From Planctomycetota bacterium (lineage in GTDB: Bacteria; Planctomycetota; Planctomycetia; Gemmatales; Gemmataceae): 64,000 bases of DNA. The first letter of the stretch is position 1. Each line of letters starts with the position of its first letter. Shown piece by piece: positions 36,718-44,783 of the stretch. The stretch spans positions 1 through 64,000 of the forward strand of contig JACPZP010000179.1 of the NCBI GenBank assembly GCA_016195405.1, written 5' to 3'. The notes beneath the pieces were generated by a model, which did not search any database, had not been told where the DNA came from, and saw only the letters and a list, made by a program, of their open reading frames with translations. The position numbers were made by a program, and so were the translations under genes.

Positions 36718-39700
36718 ATGGCCATCAGCGTCATCTGCCCCTCCTGTGATGAGAAACTCTCCGTGTCCGAGGAATTGCGCGGCAAGAAGATTCTGTGCCG
36801 TGAGTGCGGCAAGTCGGTGCCGGTGCCCGGCGGCAAAGTTGGCGCCGCCGCCCGCGATGGCGCGACTCGCGAAACCCCGCCTCGCGATGGCGCGACTCGC
36901 GATGCCGACGACAGCGATTTCATCGAAGAGAAGCGGCGCAAGCCCGTGAAGCCGGCGGCCCGCCGGTTCCGGGGCGAGGATGAGGACGACGAAGACGACG
37001 ACGACGGTGACGAGGACCGCCCCCGCCGCGCCGGCGCCAGCGCCGGCGGATCCCAGAAGACCGCGTTGATCGCGGCCATCGGCGGCGGGCTGGTGATCGT
37101 GATCGGGGTGGCTTTGTTTCTAATCTTGCGCGGCGGCGGCACGCCGGCTTCCAATACCAATTCGAGCCCGGTCGCGCAAAACCCTCCCGATAGGCAACCC
37201 GATCCGGTCGTGCAGAAAAAAGAGGAAGAGCCCAAAACTGAGCCGGAACCCAAGAAGGAACCTGAGGAGCCGGCACAGAAAGACCCACCGAAAAAGGACC
37301 CGGAGCCAGAGCCCGCGCCGGTCGTGAACGCGCCGAAGGGCAGCCCGGCGCTGCAAAGCTTGCTCAAATCCACCGTTTGGATTGAAGCCGGCCCGGCAGT
37401 CGACCTGGCCACGCGACCGACGGGAAAGGACTCCGGGACGAGCACCGCGCCCAAAGCAGCCAACTACAAGTCCTTTGTCATCGGCAAATGGGCCGGCGAG
37501 GAAAAGAAGGCCAGCGTCCGCATCGAGTGCGAATTCTTCGCCAACAATACGGTCACCAAAAAAGACAGCGTCGGGCAAACTGTGACAGGAAGTTGGAACA
37601 TCAACGGCAACGCCATCACATTGACGTTTTCGGGCGCCATCTACAACGGAACGTTTAACCTCCCGGGAACCACCATGGCAGGCACGGCCGTCGGCGCCAA
37701 ACTGAGTTGGGACTGGGTTCTCAACAAGGAGCTGGGCGGCGGGGTAATCGTACAGCCAAACACACCGGCAAAGGACGCCCAACCGCCCAAGGCGGCGTTG
37801 GATACCGTGCCTTCTATCTTGGCCGGCACATGGACGGGAATCGAAAAGGGAGTTGTCGTGGACTACGTGTTCAAGAGCGCCCGGGACGTGACCAAAACCG
37901 AAAGCAAAAAGCTAATCATCGAGGGGACCTACAGCCTGGTGGGCAATATCCTCACCGTCACGTTCGCGGCGCCCGCGGTCACCTGCAAGGGAAATGTAAA
38001 CGCCACCGATATTACCGGCGATGCGACCGGCGGCGCGGAAACTTGGAAATGGGCACTGAAAAAAGTGCAAGAGGCCTCCGCGCGGCCGAAATTCCCCGGC
38101 GGCAAAGGCAAAGGCAACAAGGACATCGAAGACCTGGACGGCGACGTCAGCGGCGCCATCAGCGCCGCCGTCATCCTTTATCAGGGCAAAGGCGGCCGGC
38201 CGGGCATCGGCGGCCAGGGTGGCGCCCAAGGCGCTTTCGGCGTGCAAGGAGCATTTGGCGCACAGGGACAATTCGGCGCTCAGGGGGCGTTTGGCGTACA
38301 AGGCGGCAAAGGTGCGTTCGGCGCACAAGGCGCCGCTGGCGCCCAGGGCGCGTTTGGAGCGCAAGGGGGCGCAGCCGGCACTCCCACCGCGCCGCCCAAG
38401 CCGGAAACCGTCACGGGCTCCGGCGTCCTTGTCGACATGAAGCACCGGCTGGTCCTCACCAGCTTGCACATCGTCGGCAATGATCCCCAGGTCATCAAGA
38501 TCCACTTCCCGGAGTTGGACGCCAAGGGCGACCTGATCACACATCGGGACTTCTACAAAACCAAAGCCGGCGTCATCGCCAAGATCGTAGCCCAGGACGA
38601 TCAGGCCGATCTCGCTTTGCTCCAACTCGAAAGCCTGCCGGAAAACGCCAAGGCGATGCCGCTGGCTAAGTTGTCGAGTCCGCCCGCTGCGCCGGTCCAT
38701 TCCATGGGAAACCCAAGCGCGGAGAAGACGCTTTGGAGGTACGCCCAGGGGAACGTGCGCCAAGTTCTGCCTGACAAATGGAAAGCGATCAATCCCCACA
38801 CCTATCGCATGGTGAATTACGAGGCCACGAAAGTAACGACGGACACCGCCCTTAACCCCGGCGACAGCGGCGGCCCCCTCATGAATGAGCGCGGTTGTTT
38901 GGTGGGCGTCACGCATGGCGGCGACGCCGTGCTTCATAACACCAGTTACTGCATTGACGTGGGCGAATGCCGGGCCTTGATCGAAAAATACTACGCCACG
39001 CATTCCGAAACGTGGGCCGCGGAGCCCGAACCAGTTGAAAACACCGGCAACCCCGGGCAAACCTCGGACCTCATCAAGAAGCTCGCCGATCAAGACGCCA
39101 AGGTCCGCGTCCAAGCCGCGGAGACGCTTGGCAAGCTTGGCGTCGATTCTTCGACCGCATTTGGCCCGCTATTCAATCTGCTGAAGGACGGCGACGAAGG
39201 CGTTCGCCGCGCCGCCGCAGAAGCTCTCGCCCTTGTGCCGCCGCGCAGCGACGACGTGAACATGCTCGTGAATATCTGCGAGGACGAGAACGAGCCGTTG
39301 CCGGTGCGCCTGCAAGCCGCCAAAGACGTCGGCAAGCTCGGCCCCCAGGCGAAATCCGCGGTGCCGGCCTTGATGGCCATGGTCAAGGGCGCTAACGACG
39401 AGCTGCGCCGAGCGGGCCTGGTGTCGCTGCAAGCCATCGTGCCGGACGCCAAGCATGCTCCAGAGTTGGCCAAGGCGCTAAAATCCGGGTCTCTGGAAAC
39501 CAAGCGGCTGGCGCTCGACGTGTTGATTCGCATGGGCCCCGACGGCAAGAAGGCCCTTCCCGAGATCACCGGCGTGCTGAAATCGGGCGATCGCGCGATG
39601 AAGATTCAAGCTGCCAAATCCATCAACGCGATGGGACCTGCAGGCAAAGAAGCGATTTCCGCTCTGGTCGAAGCACTCAAGGATGCCAAGGAAGCCGAAA

Positions 39701-40152
39701 GAGAAGTCGGCATGCAAGCGGCGTCCGCCTTGTTCAAGCTGGGCGACGGCAAAAGCACCGTCGGCTTTTTCGTGGGAACTCTCAAGAATGGATCCGATCC
39801 GCAGAAAAAGGCCGCCGCCTATGCCCTGGGCGAACTCAAGGGCGAAGCGAGTTTGGCCACCAAAGACCTGTGCTTTGCACTCGACGACGACAAAGTGCGT
39901 GTCGCCGCCGCTGAGGCGCTGCTCAAGATCGGCAAGAGCACCGCCACGCTCGTTAGCCAAAAGCTCAACGCCGCCATTAAAGGCAACGCCCATGGCAAGG
40001 CGCGGCTTGCCTGCATTGAAATTCTCGGGCAGGTCGGCCAAACCTCGAAGGACGCGGCCTATTCGCTCGGATATGCCGCACAATACGACCCGTTGGATAG
40101 TAACCGGCAGGCGGCACAAGCCGTCATCAAACGCTTGACCGGCAGAGAGTAA
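36718..40152 (+). CDS. Mosaic protein: zinc ribbon, membrane helix, trypsin-like protease and HEAT repeats
   Basis: A 1144-residue protein in order: zinc-ribbon-like CPSCDEKLSV...CRECGKSV (residues 8-40), acidic stretch, membrane helix (TALIAAIGGGLVIVIGVALFLIL, about 118-140), Lys/Glu/Pro-rich linker, two lipocalin-like repeats resembling the Gemmata paralogous family TIGR03066 (FVIGKWAGEEKK..., ILAGTWTGIEKG...), a Gly/Gln/Ala/Phe repeat (about 500-555), a trypsin-like domain with LTSLHIV (His), DDQADLALL (Asp) and NPGDSGGPL (Ser), and about eight HEAT-type repeats (LGKLGVDSSTAFGPL and following). The protease would face the periplasm. The start at 36718 is chosen because it begins the zinc ribbon. 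Confidence 0.85.
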   Translation: MAISVICPSCDEKLSVSEELRGKKILCRECGKSVPVPGGKVGAAARDGATRETPPRDGATRDADDSDFIEEKRRKPVKPAARRFRGEDEDDEDDDDGDEDRPRRAGASAGGSQKTALIAAIGGGLVIVIGVALFLILRGGGTPASNTNSSPVAQNPPDRQPDPVVQKKEEEPKTEPEPKKEPEEPAQKDPPKKDPEPEPAPVVNAPKGSPALQSLLKSTVWIEAGPAVDLATRPTGKDSGTSTAPKAANYKSFVIGKWAGEEKKASVRIECEFFANNTVTKKDSVGQTVTGSWNINGNAITLTFSGAIYNGTFNLPGTTMAGTAVGAKLSWDWVLNKELGGGVIVQPNTPAKDAQPPKAALDTVPSILAGTWTGIEKGVVVDYVFKSARDVTKTESKKLIIEGTYSLVGNILTVTFAAPAVTCKGNVNATDITGDATGGAETWKWALKKVQEASARPKFPGGKGKGNKDIEDLDGDVSGAISAAVILYQGKGGRPGIGGQGGAQGAFGVQGAFGAQGQFGAQGAFGVQGGKGAFGAQGAAGAQGAFGAQGGAAGTPTAPPKPETVTGSGVLVDMKHRLVLTSLHIVGNDPQVIKIHFPELDAKGDLITHRDFYKTKAGVIAKIVAQDDQADLALLQLESLPENAKAMPLAKLSSPPAAPVHSMGNPSAEKTLWRYAQGNVRQVLPDKWKAINPHTYRMVNYEATKVTTDTALNPGDSGGPLMNERGCLVGVTHGGDAVLHNTSYCIDVGECRALIEKYYATHSETWAAEPEPVENTGNPGQTSDLIKKLADQDAKVRVQAAETLGKLGVDSSTAFGPLFNLLKDGDEGVRRAAAEALALVPPRSDDVNMLVNICEDENEPLPVRLQAAKDVGKLGPQAKSAVPALMAMVKGANDELRRAGLVSLQAIVPDAKHAPELAKALKSGSLETKRLALDVLIRMGPDGKKALPEITGVLKSGDRAMKIQAAKSINAMGPAGKEAISALVEALKDAKEAEREVGMQAASALFKLGDGKSTVGFFVGTLKNGSDPQKKAAAYALGELKGEASLATKDLCFALDDDKVRVAAAEALLKIGKSTATLVSQKLNAAIKGNAHGKARLACIEILGQVGQTSKDAAYSLGYAAQYDPLDSNRQAAQAVIKRLTGRE
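38218..38375 (+). repeat. In-frame GAQGAFG-type coding repeat
   Basis: About ten degenerate copies of a 12-15-base unit encode GAQGAFGVQGAFGAQGQFG and similar sequence. It forms a flexible collagen-like linker just before the protease domain of the mosaic protein. Confidence 0.85.
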
Positions 40153-40188
40153 GTCGGCCGGCTCGTCGGCGGCCAACTTGTTTTCTGT

Positions 40189-40216
40189 TTGACACTTTGG
40201 CGGAATGATCTAGAAT
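40189..40216 (+). promoter_or_regulatory. Sigma-70 promoter upstream of the BON-like gene
   Basis: TTGACA (40189-40194), a 16-base spacer and TAGAAT (40211-40216), a near-consensus promoter. The next start codon is at 40411, giving a leader of roughly 190 nt. Confidence 0.6.
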
Positions 40217-40410
40217 CAACCTTGTCTGCCCAAGACCGGGCAGTCAATCCTGGCCATGGCGTCCGGCTGTGCGACTCCGTCGGCGTGCGGCGCACCCCAA
40301 ATCGGCCCGATTTCGTGACCAGGAAGCCGTACATTTCACGAAACCGATTCGTTGAATCGAAAACAAGACAGCTTTCTTTTTCGAGCTATCGCGGCCAGGG
40401 AGGCGGCGCC

Positions 40411-40680
40411 ATGATTCGAACTGCGACGGTAATTGTGCCGGATTTCGCCCAGAGCGATGACGTCTTATTGTCCGCCGGACTTTCGGAAATTGAAGTGCTT
40501 GAGGCCCACCTGCAAAGCCGGCTGGGCCGCCGCGTACGCGATTTTCGTCTCCGGCACAACGGGAACGGTCTGGTGCTGAACGGGCACGCGTCCACCTATT
40601 ATGCCAAACAGCTCGCGCAACAAGCAGTCATGGAGGCAACGGATCGGCCGATTCTCGCGAACGACATTGTAGTGTCCTAA
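40411..40680 (+). CDS. Small BON-like domain protein
   Basis: An 89-residue protein with a strong AGGGAGG ribosome site. Its core LEAHLQSRLGRRVRDFRLRHNGNGLVLNGHASTYYAKQLAQQAV resembles a BON domain: a helix, then two strands with a conserved central Gly, then a helix. The end, RPILANDIVV, fits the last strand. BON domains bind phospholipid or polymer surfaces; here no signal peptide is seen, so it would be cytoplasmic. The 3' end overlaps the convergent glycosylase gene by 4 bases. Confidence 0.7.
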   Translation: MIRTATVIVPDFAQSDDVLLSAGLSEIEVLEAHLQSRLGRRVRDFRLRHNGNGLVLNGHASTYYAKQLAQQAVMEATDRPILANDIVVS

Positions 40681-41312
40681 GAATCTCGCGTTGCTTTCCC
40701 TTTCGATTGCCGCACTTCGCCAAAGCTACGCCAGATGAACCAGGTGCCGATGCTGCGGTACGGCCGCCACGCCTCGCCGATCTGTGTCACGGTGTCCTTG
40801 TCCGGCAGCTCTTCCAGCTCGTATTGCTTGTGGACGCCGGCACGCAGGCCGTAGTCGGCGACCGGAAGCACGTCGAGCCTTCCCAGCGAGAAGATCAAAA
40901 ACATCTCCGCCGTCCACCGTCCGACGCCGCGCACCGGCAGCAAAGCCTCGATCACATCTTCGTCGGGCATCTCCGACAGCTTCTTGAGAGGGACGGCGCC
41001 GGAAAGGAATTTCTCGGCCAAATCGCGCAGGGAAAGCGCCTTCGTCCGCGACAGGCCCACGGTGCGCAGGCTCTCATCGGACGCGGCGAGGACGGCTCGC
41101 GGACGCAGACCGCCGCGGCCCAAAGAGCGGACGAGCCGCGCGGCGATGGCCCGCGCCGCCTTCGTGGAAATCTGTTGGGAAACGATAGCCTGGGCGAGCA
41201 CCCGGAATCCATTCGAATCATGCCGGAGCGTGCATGGCCCGATGCGCTGGATGAGGCTCTTGAGAACGTGGTCCCGGCGTTTGAGATGCCTTTGTGCGTG
41301 CAAATAATCCAT
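40677..41312 (-). CDS. DNA-3-methyladenine glycosylase (AlkA-like, HhH-GPD)
   Basis: A 211-residue base-excision repair enzyme. The ATG at 41312 gives MDYLHAQRHLKRRD. The helix-hairpin-helix segment LLPVRGVGRWTAEMFLIF is followed by VLPVADYGLRAGV, whose Asp is the catalytic residue of HhH-GPD glycosylases. AQAIVSQQISTKAARAIAARL is the substrate-side helix typical of the AlkA/MAG family. The [4Fe-4S] Cys cluster of Nth/MutY is absent, which supports alkylpurine glycosylase activity. Confidence 0.9.
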   Translation of the reverse strand: MDYLHAQRHLKRRDHVLKSLIQRIGPCTLRHDSNGFRVLAQAIVSQQISTKAARAIAARLVRSLGRGGLRPRAVLAASDESLRTVGLSRTKALSLRDLAEKFLSGAVPLKKLSEMPDEDVIEALLPVRGVGRWTAEMFLIFSLGRLDVLPVADYGLRAGVHKQYELEELPDKDTVTQIGEAWRPYRSIGTWFIWRSFGEVRQSKGKATRDS

Positions 41313-41412
41313 GTGGCTCCATTGTATGGGCGCTTCTAAGAATCTCAAAGCGGCGACCAGTTGCCGCATTCCGAAGCTCGCTTGGCACGATGCTTGGCAC
41401 TATAATGGCCCC

Positions 41413-41628
41413 ATGCTTCAATCCTTGTGGCGCTGGCTGGGGCCCATTGTCGTGGCGCTTTCACTGTGCGGCCCCGCATTGGGCCAAGGGCCGCAGACGC
41501 AGCCCAAAATCCCGGGCCAACCGTCTGCCCAACCTGAATCCCGGGTGACGGTGACGGAACACGCGCTCGCTTTCATGGGCACTGTTCTCATCTTGCTCAT
41601 TCTGTGCATGCCGAGCCGTAAGGGTTAA
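41413..41628 (+). CDS. Small membrane protein of unknown function
   Basis: A 71-residue protein with a signal-type N-terminus (LWRWLGPIVVALSLCGPALG), a Pro/Gln-rich middle and a C-terminal helix (HALAFMGTVLILLILCMPSRKG). The helix-then-basic-end layout suggests a small inner-membrane protein with its C-terminus inside. It lies 27 bases before the Nif3-like gene and may be translated with it. No family was recognised. Confidence 0.55.
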   Translation: MLQSLWRWLGPIVVALSLCGPALGQGPQTQPKIPGQPSAQPESRVTVTEHALAFMGTVLILLILCMPSRKG

Positions 41629-41655
41629 CTTCAGCCGCCAGCCGGAAATGCTCCG

Positions 41656-42762
41656 ATGCCGACCATCGCCGCCGTCGTCGAATTTTTGAACGCGCTGGCG
41701 CCGTCGCGCTTGGCTGCCGACTGGGACAACGTCGGTTTGCTCCTAGGGGATGCAGCAGCGCCGGCGGCAAGCATCATGACGTGCCTGACGGTGACGACGG
41801 AGTCGGCGGCCGAGGCGATCGAAGCCGGGGCAAAACTGATCGTTTCCCATCACCCGATCCTCTTCCGACCGAGCAAGAGGCTGACAACCGCCACAATCGA
41901 AGGCAGCATCCTTTGGTCGCTGGCGGGCGCAGGCGTCGCCGTCTACAGCCCCCATACCGCCTTTGACAACGCTCCGGGCGGCATCAATGACCTGTTGGCC
42001 GATAAGCTTGAGCTACGCGATGTGGAGCCCTTGAAGAAGCTGGACTCCACCGGGACATGTAAGATCGTTGTCTTCGTGCCGGAAGCGGACCTGAACCGCG
42101 TCGCCGGCGCCATGTTCGCGGCCGGCGCCGGCGTTATCGGGCAGTATAGCCAGTGCAGCTATCGGCTGGCGGGCACGGGCACGTTTTTCGGCTCCGACGC
42201 GAGCAATCCCGCCGTCGGCCTAAAGGGGCGCCGTGAGGAAGTCAGCGAGTGGCGTCTCGAAGTTGTTTGCCCGGATGGCCTGATCGAAAAGGTCGTGGCC
42301 GCGATGCGGTCGGCCCATTCTTACGAGGAGCCGGCGTTCGACGTCTATCCGCTGCGAGCCCAGCGCAGCCCGGTTGGAGTCGGCCGGCTCGGCAAACTGC
42401 CGACGCCCATGTCGCTGGAAGCGTTCGGCCGCGTTGTAAAGGTAAAACTCGGCGTCGCGTCCATTCAACTCGTGGGAGATCCCAAGCGTAAGGTGGAGCG
42501 AATCGCCGTGATATGCGGATCAGGCGGCGAACTGTTGGGCGACGCAGCCGCTAAGAAGGCCGATGTCTTCCTGACCGGAGAGGCGCGCTTTCACGATTGC
42601 CTCGCCGCGATAGCTTACGGGCTTGCGCTGGCGCTCCCGGGGCACTACGCCACGGAACGGCCGGGCGTCGAAGATTTGGCAGCGCGGCTGCAGCGGCAGT
42701 TCCCTTCCGCCCAGGTTTGGGCCAGCCGCCGCGAAGCGGATCCACTCACGTTTCTTGCGTGA
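41656..42762 (+). CDS. Nif3-like dinuclear metal-centre protein
   Basis: A 368-residue member of the Nif3/YbgI family (GTP cyclohydrolase 1 type 2 fold), forming hexamers with a dinuclear metal site. Metal ligands are visible in IVSHHPILF, YSPHTAFDNAPGG and, at the C-terminus, GHYATERPGVEDLA. A central insert of about 100 residues (CKIVVFVPEADLNRVAGAMFAAG through YEEPAFDVYPL) is the PII-like domain found in the longer family members. A precise enzymatic role is not established. The gene ends 2 bases from the convergent anti-sigma gene. Confidence 0.93.
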   Translation: MPTIAAVVEFLNALAPSRLAADWDNVGLLLGDAAAPAASIMTCLTVTTESAAEAIEAGAKLIVSHHPILFRPSKRLTTATIEGSILWSLAGAGVAVYSPHTAFDNAPGGINDLLADKLELRDVEPLKKLDSTGTCKIVVFVPEADLNRVAGAMFAAGAGVIGQYSQCSYRLAGTGTFFGSDASNPAVGLKGRREEVSEWRLEVVCPDGLIEKVVAAMRSAHSYEEPAFDVYPLRAQRSPVGVGRLGKLPTPMSLEAFGRVVKVKLGVASIQLVGDPKRKVERIAVICGSGGELLGDAAAKKADVFLTGEARFHDCLAAIAYGLALALPGHYATERPGVEDLAARLQRQFPSAQVWASRREADPLTFLA

Positions 42763-42764
42763 TC

Positions 42765-43727
42765 TCAAGGCCGCGCCAGACTTCTACCCAGAACGATATC
42801 GAGGCAATCGAGGCCGGCTGCGACCTGCTTGGCCTTGTTCGTGAAAATGTCGTTGTCGAATCCGACGTTGCGGGTTTTGTAATAGCCGACGGAGCCGTCG
42901 ATGAAAAGAACGTTCTGCCCATCACCACGGTGGTTGGGGCTGTTGCCGGCGCCTGCGTTAAGAGGCGGTCCGTCCGACATCAAAGCGACTAGATTGGCCG
43001 GCTGGCCTTCACACTGACAGGGCGGATGATAGCCGGTGTCGTCCTTGAAGCCGAGCGAGAAAGCATAGGATGGAGTCAACCTACGATCATCCAGATTTTC
43101 GGGTGGGATGGCGCGGGCCTCGTCGAGCGTAAGAGAGTTGGCCAAGTGCGCGCCATTGCCGGCGCAGCGAATGCTGGCCGTGTCCTTGAGCACGCCGGCG
43201 TCCGCGAGAATGGGGATGACCATCCCGGCGACATTGTGGGGCGCCTCCTCGGCAATGTTGGGATAATGGCCTCGGAGTTCGTGGTAGTTTTGGAGGGCAA
43301 ACCCAAAGGTACGCAGGTTGTTTTGGCACTCGACGCGGGCGGCGCCGGCGCGCATCCTGACAACAGCCGGAATTCCGAGCCCCAGGAAGGTTAACAGCAG
43401 GCATGCCGCGACCAGCACGTCGGCGCGGCGCCACCATGTCCGGCCGCCGCCGCCGGACTGCCGACTGGTCGCCGGGGCGCGCGGCAGCTGACGGCAAGAA
43501 TGCTCGGCGATCAATGCGATGGTGCGGACAGCCAGGCCGCGCGGGGGCGCGGGCTCGTCTTTGTCCGCCGCCAACGGGTCCAAGGCGAGCCGGAGCTTGT
43601 CGAGGCGCAGCCGCCGTTCCGGATGGGCCTCCAGATCGGCTTCAACCTGGCGCAGCTCTTTCTCCTCCAGGCCTCCCACGAGGAAACCGAGGAGTTGAGC
43701 GTCGATTTGCGAGTTGGATTCACGCAT
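42765..43727 (-). CDS. Putative anti-sigma factor with a DUF1559-like C-terminal domain
   Basis: A 320-residue protein. Residues 1-75 (QLLGFLVGGLEEKELRQVEADL...) look like a cytoplasmic anti-sigma N-domain without zinc ligands. A membrane helix (VLVAACLLLTFLGLGIPAVV) follows near residue 115, and the periplasmic part has RVECQNNLRTFGFALQNYHE and the H-x-G9-DG-type end RGDGQNVLFIDGSVGYY, features of DUF1559 pseudopilin-like proteins. It follows the ECF sigma gene by 12 bases with a GAGG site, as expected for a sigma/anti-sigma operon. Confidence 0.8.
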   Translation of the reverse strand: MRESNSQIDAQLLGFLVGGLEEKELRQVEADLEAHPERRLRLDKLRLALDPLAADKDEPAPPRGLAVRTIALIAEHSCRQLPRAPATSRQSGGGGRTWWRRADVLVAACLLLTFLGLGIPAVVRMRAGAARVECQNNLRTFGFALQNYHELRGHYPNIAEEAPHNVAGMVIPILADAGVLKDTASIRCAGNGAHLANSLTLDEARAIPPENLDDRRLTPSYAFSLGFKDDTGYHPPCQCEGQPANLVALMSDGPPLNAGAGNSPNHRGDGQNVLFIDGSVGYYKTRNVGFDNDIFTNKAKQVAAGLDCLDIVLGRSLARP

Positions 43728-43739
43728 GGCGAACCTCGC

Positions 43740-44351
43740 TCAATCTTTTAACGCGGGCATGTTTGCCCATGATTCTTGCAATTTGCACAGCGCGGCATGG
43801 AGCCGCGACTTCACCGTTCCAACGGGAATACTCAAGATGTCGGCAATGTCCTTGTACTTGAGGCCCTGATAATAGGCGAGCAACACCACCTGCCGCAAAA
43901 ACTCGGGCAGGCGCTCCACGCTCGCCCTTACCAGCTGGCCACGCTCCTCGCCTTGCACTTGGTCGAGCGGATTAGGGCCTCGGCTCTCCAAGAGCGACAA
44001 TAACTGCGGAGAGTCGGCCGCGGCATCCTCGCGCTCCTGGTCGAGGCTCATCGCCTGAAAACGTGCGCTTCGCCGCAACGCGTCGATCGCCTGGTTAGTG
44101 GCCACGGTGTAGAGCCAAGGCCGCACCGGTCGATCGGGATCATACCGGTTGATCTTGGTGAACACCTGAAGGAACGTGTTCTGAAACACGTCTTCCGCGA
44201 GTTCGGCGTCGCCCAAATACCGGCGCAGGTAGCCATACAGCTCCCCCTCGTAGCGGCGCAACAGGACCCCGAAGGCCTCGCGTTGTCCGCGCCGAAAATA
44301 GGCCAGCAATTCTTCATCCGAACATTCGGTCAAATCGTCGGAGGAGAGCAC
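43740..44351 (-). CDS. ECF-type RNA polymerase sigma factor
   Basis: A 203-residue sigma-70 family factor. Region 2: YLGDAELAEDVFQNTFLQVF and RPWLYTVATNQAIDALRR. Region 4: FLRQVVLLAYYQGLKYKDIADILSIPVGTVKSRLHAAL, a standard HTH. The GTG at 44351 (with AGAGG upstream) is preferred as start, just before SSDDLTECSDEELLAY; the frame is open to a TTG at 44420, but that extension overlaps a repeat hairpin. It is co-transcribed with its likely anti-sigma partner. Confidence 0.92.
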   Translation of the reverse strand: MLSSDDLTECSDEELLAYFRRGQREAFGVLLRRYEGELYGYLRRYLGDAELAEDVFQNTFLQVFTKINRYDPDRPVRPWLYTVATNQAIDALRRSARFQAMSLDQEREDAAADSPQLLSLLESRGPNPLDQVQGEERGQLVRASVERLPEFLRQVVLLAYYQGLKYKDIADILSIPVGTVKSRLHAALCKLQESWANMPALKD

Positions 44352-44422
44352 AAAGCCTCTGCTGTTGATACGCGGGATAGAGCCGGCGGGTTCGCGGCGT
44401 CTGGAGGCCCCAGGCGACAATG

Positions 44423-44445
44423 GGTCCGGCTCGGCTCGCCGGACC
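44423..44445. repeat. Hairpin element GGTCCGGC-loop-GCCGGACC
   Basis: Same 8-bp stem/7-base loop layout as at 2950-2972, with the identical loop TCGGCTC. One C-G stem pair is replaced by G-C. It lies between the small Lys-rich protein gene and the sigma factor gene. Confidence 0.7.
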
Positions 44446-44473
44446 TACGGGATGCGCGAAACCGCAAGCGAGC

Positions 44474-44623
44474 TTACTTCCGTTTGCCTTTTTTCTTGGG
44501 CGCCTTGGCCTTTTGCGCCTTGGGCGCCAGTTGTTCTTGATTCTGTTTCTTTTTGCCGAAGATCGCTTCATAGCCCTCGGCGAATTTCTTGGTCTCGGCC
44601 AGGCCGATCCGAACGATGCTCAC
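44474..44623 (-). CDS. Small Lys-rich protein (49 residues)
   Basis: Reads from GTG at 44623 as SIVRIGLAETKKFAEGYEAI, FGKKKQNQEQLAPK and a basic tail ending KKKGKRK. The first 25 residues look structured (one helix) and the rest is a Lys/Ala/Gln-rich tail, as in small nucleic-acid-binding proteins. An AAAGG site precedes the start. I believe similar small proteins occur in planctomycetes, but I cannot name a family. Confidence 0.6.
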   Translation of the reverse strand: MSIVRIGLAETKKFAEGYEAIFGKKKQNQEQLAPKAQKAKAPKKKGKRK

Positions 44624-44783
44624 GTCTGAAACCTTTCGAAAATGTCGCCTTCCGGAGAGCGCGCACGTAACAAGCCGCGGCCCATGCCAAATCAGCTGTC
44701 GCCCTTTCCGGTGGGATCAATCCCTCAATTATCGAAAATGGAGTGGGCGGATACAAGGGCCAAGTGTTTGAAGTTCGATCGCA

